The notes under the pieces were generated by a model. The model searched no databases, had not been told where the DNA came from, and saw nothing but the letters and a program-made list of their open reading frames with translations. Position numbers and translations under genes: made by a program. Below, in pieces: positions 15,669 to 20,200 of a DNA stretch of 20,200 nt. The stretch's first letter is position 1. Each line of letters opens with the position of its first letter. This DNA comes from UBA8437 sp003445035 (lineage in GTDB: Bacteria > Planctomycetota > Planctomycetia > Planctomycetales > Planctomycetaceae), in the NCBI GenBank assembly GCA_937901285.1, contig CALCHI010000075.1, forward strand, positions 1-20,200, given 5' to 3'.

Positions 15669-18227
15669 ACCGGCCGACTGCTTCACGGACTTGTTGTTGA
15701 ACACCGGCTTGCGAGCCTGGACCGGCCGACTTCGTGGCTGCGGTGGCACACTCATCATGCCCATCCCGCCACCACCACCGCCCATCATGCCGCCACCGCC
15801 GCCGCCCATGCCGCCACCGCCGCCGCCCATGCCGCCGCCACCGCCACCCATCATTCCGCCGGAACCGCCACCGGAGGGCGTCTCGACTGGAATCACCAGG
15901 TCGGCAACCGGGTACACTCGCGTGCTCATCATCTCCTCGGCCTTCGCCTCGGTCGTGATTCGCATCACTTCATCCTGGATGACATACGTCAGGGCAAGTG
16001 GCTCAAGAACGATCTTCATTGCGCTGCGGAGCGAAACCCCCGACAGCGACATGTTGATCGGTTCATCCGGCTGAATCCCCTCGTCGAGCAAAGCCTGTTC
16101 GTCGAGGATAATCTGGATGTTGTGCTGCTGCTTGAGATAGTCGACCACGTCGCTCAGCGGCAGGTCAACGAACTCGAACTCGGTCTCATCATCCAGTGCC
16201 CGGATGATCCGTTCCTCGACCTTGCTGTAGTTGTGCAGGTCGACGCTGGCCCACTTCTTGCGCTCTTCGGTCAGACGACGCCAGACAGCCGCATCCGGAT
16301 ACCGGATCGGGGGTTCGTCGGGGAAGGGGACATGTGAAAACTCGACCTGCTCGAGCACGGCCAGGAACCGGTCGGCCCGGAGGCCGCGGAGGTGATAGGC
16401 CATGTCCAACTGGTTGGCCGCCTCGGCCGAAAACCTCGCCGAAGTCGCCGTCCCATCACCGGGCCGCAACTCCAGGGCCCTCTGGGCCACGTCCTCGGCC
16501 TCAGGAAACGCATCCCGATTTCCACGAGGGGCCTCGACGAAGAGCAGGTGAGCCACCTGCTTGAGCAACTGCTTCATCCGCTCATCGTCTCGCTCAAGAT
16601 CCGACTCGATCCGCTGCTGGCTCTCGCGGGCGGCCACCGACTGCTGGCGTTCCTGCCGTTTCTGTTCGAAGTGCTGCTCGGACACCTCGACGAACCGCTT
16701 GAGGTTCGAGAGGCGTCGAATCAGTTCTGTACGGATCGCCGGGTCGATGTCCGTCGTACCACGAACAGTGCCCAGCCCTCGCTTGATCTGGGTCAATGCG
16801 GCTTGCGGCTCGGTCGCCGCACGTGCCCGAGATTCCTCGAGCAGACGCTCGACCTGCAACTGCAGCTTCTGTGTACGGACCAGGATCGCTTCCTGGGCCT
16901 GTTGAATGGGATCTGAAGCCTCAACCGTGCCAGGATCGGCGGCTGGCTGCGCGGCTGGCTGCGCGGCTGGCTGTGCGGCTGGAGAAGGCTGAGCGGCAGC
17001 CAACGTGGTGTCACCGATGCGGCCGGCGGTCCTGGCCTGCACCTTCTCACTGGCACCCAGTAATGCCGCTGCGCGGACATTGTCGGGATCGAACCCGCGG
17101 ACGAGCAGCCCGATCCGCTCGGCTTCGTTGAAACTGCGGACCTTCAGAGCTTGTTCGCCCTGGCGGAGCAGTCCGTCAAGATGCGAGTCAAATTCGTGGC
17201 GTGCCGTCTTGAGCATCGTGCGACCGGCCAGTGCCACGGTGAAACCGTCGGTCGACTCGGCACCTCGAAACAGCATTGCCAGGAAGGCGTTGCCGGCTTC
17301 GGCTGACAACCGGCCGACTTTCCATTGCACATCTGCGGCCCCGTCGGCGCTGGCCAACCAACCCGAGATGGTCGTTCCCGCCTCGAGCTGACCACGTCCG
17401 ATGTAAATCGTCTGTCGATCCGAACGCAGCGGCAGGGGCTGGCTGGGCAACAGGGTGATCCCCTCGGGGACAACCACCTTGGATGGATAGGTGACCGGGG
17501 CATGAATCGCAGTGGCGATTCGACGTCCCAGGCCGTTTTCGTCGGTCTTGCCGCCGCGGTCCACCAACACGGTACCACCGGTCTGCTGGGCCATCACGCC
17601 CAGGACCTGCAGGTCCAACCTGGGGCCGACGCCGTAGCTGTGTATCGAAACATGCCGGTTGCGGAACCGTGCCAGCACCTGCTTGAAATCTTCGGTATTA
17701 ATCAGTTCGGCACTGCTCATGCCATCACCGATGTAGAGCACGCTTCCGGGACGCTTCCCGGCCAGGGTCCGGGCCGCGGCGTCCAGAGCCGGAACCAGTC
17801 GTGTCGCGCCCAGTGGAGCGCGGCGACGCAGGAGAGCCACTCCCCGGCGGATTGTGTCCGAATCGGCCGGGGACCACTCGCTGGTCAGAGCGGTCGTCTG
17901 TACGTCAACGGCAAACAAGCGGACACGGTCCGAACGGCCCATCGACGCGAGGACATCTTCGAGAACGGCCAGGGCCTGCACTCGGTGCGAGCCGGTTTGG
18001 CTGGCCGAGGTGTCGACCAGGATCACCACGTCTCTTGAGGAAGACGTCTCCTTGGCATTCGCCGGCGCCAACAATGGCAGGGCGAAGTAGGTCTCGCCGT
18101 CCGGAGCCGTGTAACGCAGGACATCGACGGATTTCACCACCGCCGCCGCCTGCACCACCGAAGTGGAGGCCACCAAGACCAGGGCTGCCACGAACGCCCA
18201 CAAGGCCAGAGCGCTTCTCAACCGCAT
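15639..18227 (-). CDS. VWA-domain protein with STN-like domain and Gly/Met-rich tail
   Basis: 862 residues from the ATG at 18227, preceded by GGGAG 7 bases upstream; an ATG 45 bases earlier (18272) would spoil the signal peptide. Parts in order: signal peptide 1-28 (VVQA/AAV); von Willebrand A domain about 65-225 with an intact MIDAS motif D72-T-S74-A-S76, T142 and D168; a beta-rich region to about 345; a helical stretch; an Ala-Gln-Pro linker 411-431; a charged coiled coil about 440-565; an STN-like short domain about 670-760 (FEFVDLPLSDVVDYLKQQHNIQIILDEQ); a (GGGGGGM)n segment 785-826; and a basic end SAGKKKRVTVLR. The protein is exported and probably holds a partner through the metal-dependent VWA site. 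I do not know a named function. The stop falls 18 bases after an A9 run and the next frame appears to continue the protein. Confidence 0.88.
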   Translation of the reverse strand: MRLRSALALWAFVAALVLVASTSVVQAAAVVKSVDVLRYTAPDGETYFALPLLAPANAKETSSSRDVVILVDTSASQTGSHRVQALAVLEDVLASMGRSDRVRLFAVDVQTTALTSEWSPADSDTIRRGVALLRRRAPLGATRLVPALDAAARTLAGKRPGSVLYIGDGMSSAELINTEDFKQVLARFRNRHVSIHSYGVGPRLDLQVLGVMAQQTGGTVLVDRGGKTDENGLGRRIATAIHAPVTYPSKVVVPEGITLLPSQPLPLRSDRQTIYIGRGQLEAGTTISGWLASADGAADVQWKVGRLSAEAGNAFLAMLFRGAESTDGFTVALAGRTMLKTARHEFDSHLDGLLRQGEQALKVRSFNEAERIGLLVRGFDPDNVRAAALLGASEKVQARTAGRIGDTTLAAAQPSPAAQPAAQPAAQPAADPGTVEASDPIQQAQEAILVRTQKLQLQVERLLEESRARAATEPQAALTQIKRGLGTVRGTTDIDPAIRTELIRRLSNLKRFVEVSEQHFEQKRQERQQSVAARESQQRIESDLERDDERMKQLLKQVAHLLFVEAPRGNRDAFPEAEDVAQRALELRPGDGTATSARFSAEAANQLDMAYHLRGLRADRFLAVLEQVEFSHVPFPDEPPIRYPDAAVWRRLTEERKKWASVDLHNYSKVEERIIRALDDETEFEFVDLPLSDVVDYLKQQHNIQIILDEQALLDEGIQPDEPINMSLSGVSLRSAMKIVLEPLALTYVIQDEVMRITTEAKAEEMMSTRVYPVADLVIPVETPSGGGSGGMMGGGGGGMGGGGGGMGGGGGGMMGGGGGGMGMMSVPPQPRSRPVQARKPVFNNKSVKQSAGKKKRVTVLR
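15750..15875 (-). repeat. Gly/Met heptad repeat region in the VWA protein
   Basis: Encodes residues 785-826 of the VWA protein: five Gly6 blocks separated by Met or Met-Met, as roughly 21-base units (GGN-rich codons plus ATG). On the plus strand it appears as CCGCCACCGCCGCCGCCCAT-like units. It is in frame and prone to unit gain or loss. Confidence 0.8.
16944..16979 (-). repeat. 12-bp coding repeat (AAQP), three units
   Basis: Three consecutive 12-base units encode AAQP-AAQP-AAQP (residues 417-428 of the VWA protein), with a degenerate copy just upstream. It forms a flexible linker between the N-terminal domains and the coiled coil. Confidence 0.7.
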
Positions 18228-18250
18228 GCCGAAACTCCCGAATTCAAAGG

Positions 18251-18275
18251 CGAGATCATCTCGATGTGTCATCGA
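18251..18275. promoter_or_regulatory. Two overlapping palindromes in the VWA leader
   Basis: CGAGAT-C-ATCTCG (18251-18263) and TCGATG-TGT-CATCGA (18261-18275) are both perfect 6-bp inverted repeats sharing three bases. They sit 24-48 bases upstream of the VWA ATG, just before its ribosome binding site, and could be a protein site or alternative mRNA hairpins. Confidence 0.35.
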
Positions 18276-18286
18276 TTCCGGTAGGA

Positions 18287-18315
18287 GATCGAGCGAGATG
18301 CCTCAGAAATGTCAA
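18287..18315 (-). promoter_or_regulatory. Candidate promoter of the VWA gene
   Basis: A perfect TTGACA (18315-18310) on the minus strand, followed after 17 bases by a poor -10 (TCGATC, 18292-18287). The -35 is consensus, so activity may depend on an activator or on a different -10 position. Confidence 0.3.
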
Positions 18316-18587
18316 TCGGACGGGATGGCCCGCGGGGAGACCGGCCCCGAACGGGTCCGAAATCTCCCCAGCCATTGTAACTCGTTTCTCGGAAGGTCGA
18401 GAGGAAAAATCCGGAACGCTTTCCACCTTTCCGCCAATTCCCCACTCAACTCGCCATCGTGCCCGGCGTCCCAGAGCAATCGTTGTGTTCGGTCCTCAGG
18501 TCGTGCGCGTCGTAACGACGCCCTGCGCCCTCTGTCGACTGCCACCGTTGAATCGATTGGTCGGCTTTTACGGGTTTTGTGACAGGC

Positions 18588-18627
18588 TCCCGGGGCCCCA
18601 TCCCCGTGAACTTCTCACTGCCCGGGA
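18588..18627 (-). terminator. GC-rich hairpin after the sigma-54 regulator gene
   Basis: TCCCGGG (18627-18621) and CCCGGGA (18594-18588) can pair on the minus strand, with an internal GTGA/TCAC stem (18618-18615 with 18609-18606). It begins 3 bases after the regulator's stop codon. No U-run follows, so it is at best an atypical terminator. Confidence 0.25.
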
Positions 18628-18629
18628 AC

Positions 18630-19703
18630 TCATCGCACGTCCCCTTCGAGGCCGTATTCGGCGATCTTCTTGTGTAGCGTGTTCCGATTGATCCCCAACC
18701 TCGCCGCGGCCTTCGTCTGCACCCCCTGGCAAGAGTGAAGCACCTGTCGAATCACCTGGCGTTCCACCAGCGATACGATTCTCGGGTGAATACCGGTCTC
18801 CTGACCCGCCTCCTGACGCAGCCCCAGAGACACAAGTTGGCTGCAAAGCCGATCCAGATCCCCCTCTCCGGGACGGCCGCCCCGGGGCGAGCCCAGCCCC
18901 CGCAGATGGGATGGAAAATCGCCTGGCTCTAATGTGGCCCCATCACCGAGCACCAGTGCCCGCTCAACATAGTTCTCCAACTCACGGACGTTCCCGGGCC
19001 AACCGTATCCGGTCAAAACGTCAAGAGTCTCGGAGGAAATCGCCGGCGACTGACTCTCAGCACCGTCGAATTGCCTTAGGAAATGGTCCACCAACAGCGG
19101 AATGTCAGCGGGACGCTCGCGAAGCGGCGGCAGAATAATCTCGATCACATTCAGTCGGTAATACAGATCCTCGCGGAATCGCCCCTCGTCGATCTCCTCG
19201 AGCAGATCACGATTTGTGGCAGCCACGATGCGACAATCAACCTGTATGGTCTTGGTGTCGCCGACTCGTTCGAATTCCTGCTCCTGCAGAACCCGTAACA
19301 ACTTCACCTGCAACGTGTAGCTGACAGAGTCGATTTCGTCGAGAAATACGGTCCCGCCATGTGCCGCCTCAAACCGGCCGGTGCGATTTTCGTAAGCACT
19401 GGTGAAAGCCCCCTTGACGTGACCGAACAACTCGCTTTCCAGCAGGCTCTCGCTCAACGCCCCGCAGTTGACCCGTACAAATGGACCGCTCGAACGAGGG
19501 CTCAGATCGTGGATCGCCCGCGCGATCAACTCCTTGCCTGTCCCGGTTTCCCCGGTCAAAAGCACCGTGGTCAGACGACCGGCAACCCGCCGGGTCAACC
19601 GGTACACTTCCAGCATCGCCGGACTGCTTCCGATGACACCGTCCAGTTCGCCACCGTCGGTGCCCACGCCAACATCGATCGATTCCGGATCGCCCTTCGA
19701 CAC
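18630..19703 (-). CDS. Sigma-54-dependent transcriptional activator without receiver domain
   Basis: 357 residues from the GTG at 19703. The frame is open to 19913, but an AGGAGG (19718-19713) exactly 9 bases before this GTG, and the lack of recognisable sequence upstream, favour the short form. It consists almost only of the AAA+ activator domain (about 22-250): Walker A GETGTGKE (51-58), the sigma-54 contact loop reads GAFTSA (98-103) instead of GAFTGA, Walker B GGTVFLDEID (116-125), and the RFREDLYYRLNV arginine-finger region (175-186). A Fis-type helix-turn-helix follows (about 310-350; AAARLGINRNTLHKKI). It has no phosphoacceptor receiver or large sensor domain, as in PspF, so activity is probably set by a partner protein or by its amount. 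The target promoters are not identifiable here. Confidence 0.9.
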   Translation of the reverse strand: MSKGDPESIDVGVGTDGGELDGVIGSSPAMLEVYRLTRRVAGRLTTVLLTGETGTGKELIARAIHDLSPRSSGPFVRVNCGALSESLLESELFGHVKGAFTSAYENRTGRFEAAHGGTVFLDEIDSVSYTLQVKLLRVLQEQEFERVGDTKTIQVDCRIVAATNRDLLEEIDEGRFREDLYYRLNVIEIILPPLRERPADIPLLVDHFLRQFDGAESQSPAISSETLDVLTGYGWPGNVRELENYVERALVLGDGATLEPGDFPSHLRGLGSPRGGRPGEGDLDRLCSQLVSLGLRQEAGQETGIHPRIVSLVERQVIRQVLHSCQGVQTKAAARLGINRNTLHKKIAEYGLEGDVR

Positions 19704-19712
19704 CCCGCTCAG

Positions 19713-19718
19713 CCTCCT
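19713..19718 (-). promoter_or_regulatory. Ribosome binding site deciding the regulator start
   Basis: AGGAGG on the minus strand with 9 bases to the GTG at 19703. It is the strongest Shine-Dalgarno sequence I noticed in the window and the main reason for the short start; the ATG at 19907 and GTG at 19913 have no comparable site. Confidence 0.65.
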
Positions 19719-19787
19719 GCCATTCCCCTGGTCGACCGCAAATCGCCCCACACCTGCCAGTCTATCGAGCACTGATGTCGCATTGCT

Positions 19788-19811
19788 CGGCAGAAAAGCA
19801 TGTTTCTGCCG
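19788..19811. promoter_or_regulatory. 9-bp perfect inverted repeat at the predicted regulator transcription start
   Basis: CGGCAGAAA (19788-19796) and TTTCTGCCG (19803-19811) separated by 6 bases. It lies just downstream of a TAGAAT -10 on the minus strand, over the expected +1, and 85-108 bases before the GTG. Such a position fits a repressor or autoregulatory operator; it could also be a 5'-UTR hairpin. Confidence 0.45.
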
Positions 19812-19813
19812 AT

Positions 19814-19842
19814 ATTCTAAGCGAATCGCAGGGCGTCCGGAA
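19814..19842 (-). promoter_or_regulatory. Candidate promoter of the sigma-54 regulator gene
   Basis: TAGAAT (19819-19814) with a weak -35 TTCCGG (19842-19837) at 17 bases. Transcription would begin near 19807, inside the inverted repeat. The -10 matches five of six consensus bases. Confidence 0.35.
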
Positions 19843-20068
19843 GTGTCGTCCCCGGCAAAACCATAACGACTGTGATCTTCTGCCAGAGGCCGCAACCGGG
19901 TGCCCATTCTCACAACACGCCTGCTGACAAACCGAGCGTAATACTAATGGCGGCGACAATTTCAACTCCGCCGCCAGCCACATCACGCGGCCACCCACGA
20001 TCAAGATGCCACCTGGACCAAAGACCGTGGGGCCACCGTTGGTGAATTTCGGACGAAAACCTGAAGGC
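19843..20068. other. Intergenic stretch, nothing distinctive
   Basis: Between the regulator promoter and the tRNA promoter. A frame antisense to the tRNA and running through here encodes the well-known spurious MGTRGFEPRTSALSEL peptide and is not a gene. I see no other feature. Confidence 0.5.
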
Positions 20069-20097
20069 TGGACAGGGGCAGGGGGATGCGCCAAAAT
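20069..20097 (+). promoter_or_regulatory. Promoter of tRNA-Ile
   Basis: TGGACA (20069-20074), 17 bases, CAAAAT (20092-20097): five of six and four of six matches with ideal spacing. Predicted start near 20104, about 12 bases before the mature tRNA 5' end. Confidence 0.5.
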
Positions 20098-20115
20098 AGC
20101 CGATCCAGTCAGGAT

Positions 20116-20189
<74 letters not shown>

Positions 20190-20200
20190 CTGGAGCCGGC

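Larger units (their letters stand above)
18228..18629. other. 402-bp intergenic region upstream of the VWA gene
   Basis: Lies between the end of the sigma-54 regulator gene and the start of the VWA gene, both on the minus strand. It contains a possible promoter, two overlapping palindromes and a GC-rich hairpin, listed separately. Frames crossing it have no protein-like features. No sigma-54 promoter with GG at -24 and GC at -12 was found. Confidence 0.5.

Noticed and set aside
18481..18497. Possible sigma-54 promoter upstream of the VWA gene (TTGCT with an upstream ACAC word)
   Set aside because: The -12 half is good, but the essential GG of the -24 element is AA, so it does not meet the consensus.

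Overview
The window looks like a chromosomal segment of a GC-rich (about 60% or more by eye) bacterium, most likely a planctomycete. The pointers are indirect: a von Willebrand A protein carrying a secretin/TonB-like short domain and a Gly/Met-rich tail, a downstream reading frame ending in a DRRYVRLTV-type beta segment that I remember from planctomycetal proteins, a scattered complex I gene set with a DUF2203 gene inside it, a thioredoxin-NHL fusion, and few Shine-Dalgarno sequences. No species assignment is possible from the sequence alone.

Layout. 1-490: 3' end of a PfkB sugar kinase. 487-2004 (minus): a DUF2071 gene and a Cys/His-rich lipoprotein gene. 2005-2314: a divergent control region with a perfect 14-bp palindrome. 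2315-3950 (plus): a DksA/TraR zinc-finger protein and a membrane-anchored HtrA protease. 3947-4906 (minus): a nucleoside hydrolase homologue lacking two active-site aspartates. 5066-6100 (plus): trpD. 6224-9619 (plus): nuoI, a DUF2203 gene, nuoA, nuoC and nuoD, tightly packed behind a TATAAT promoter; nuoB is absent. 9772-14280 (plus): an S41 C-terminal processing protease with a Lys-rich repeat tail, tsaD, and a secreted thioredoxin-NHL protein. 14284-18227 (minus): a VWA-STN gene and, in the -1 frame directly after it, a helical-repeat/YfaP-like reading frame. 18630-19703 (minus): a sigma-54 activator. 20116-20189 (plus): tRNA-Ile(GAU).

The most striking observation is the junction of the last large gene. 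The VWA-STN frame ends 18 coding bases after an uninterrupted run of nine A on its coding strand (15660-15668). The next reading frame is open exactly back to that run, has no start codon for about 200 bases, and lies in the -1 frame. A small hairpin can form 7 bases after the run. The options are programmed -1 frameshifting (or transcript slippage) giving an 862-aa and a 1314-aa protein, a genuine frameshift mutation, or a homopolymer sequencing error. The sequence alone cannot decide, but this is the first thing to check.

Functionally most genes are housekeeping (respiration, tRNA t6A modification, tryptophan synthesis) or concern the cell envelope (HtrA, S41 protease, lipoprotein, thioredoxin-NHL, VWA protein). 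I see no prophage, transposon, CRISPR array or defence island. Three tail-to-tail gene pairs end within 4 bases of each other, leaving no room for terminators.
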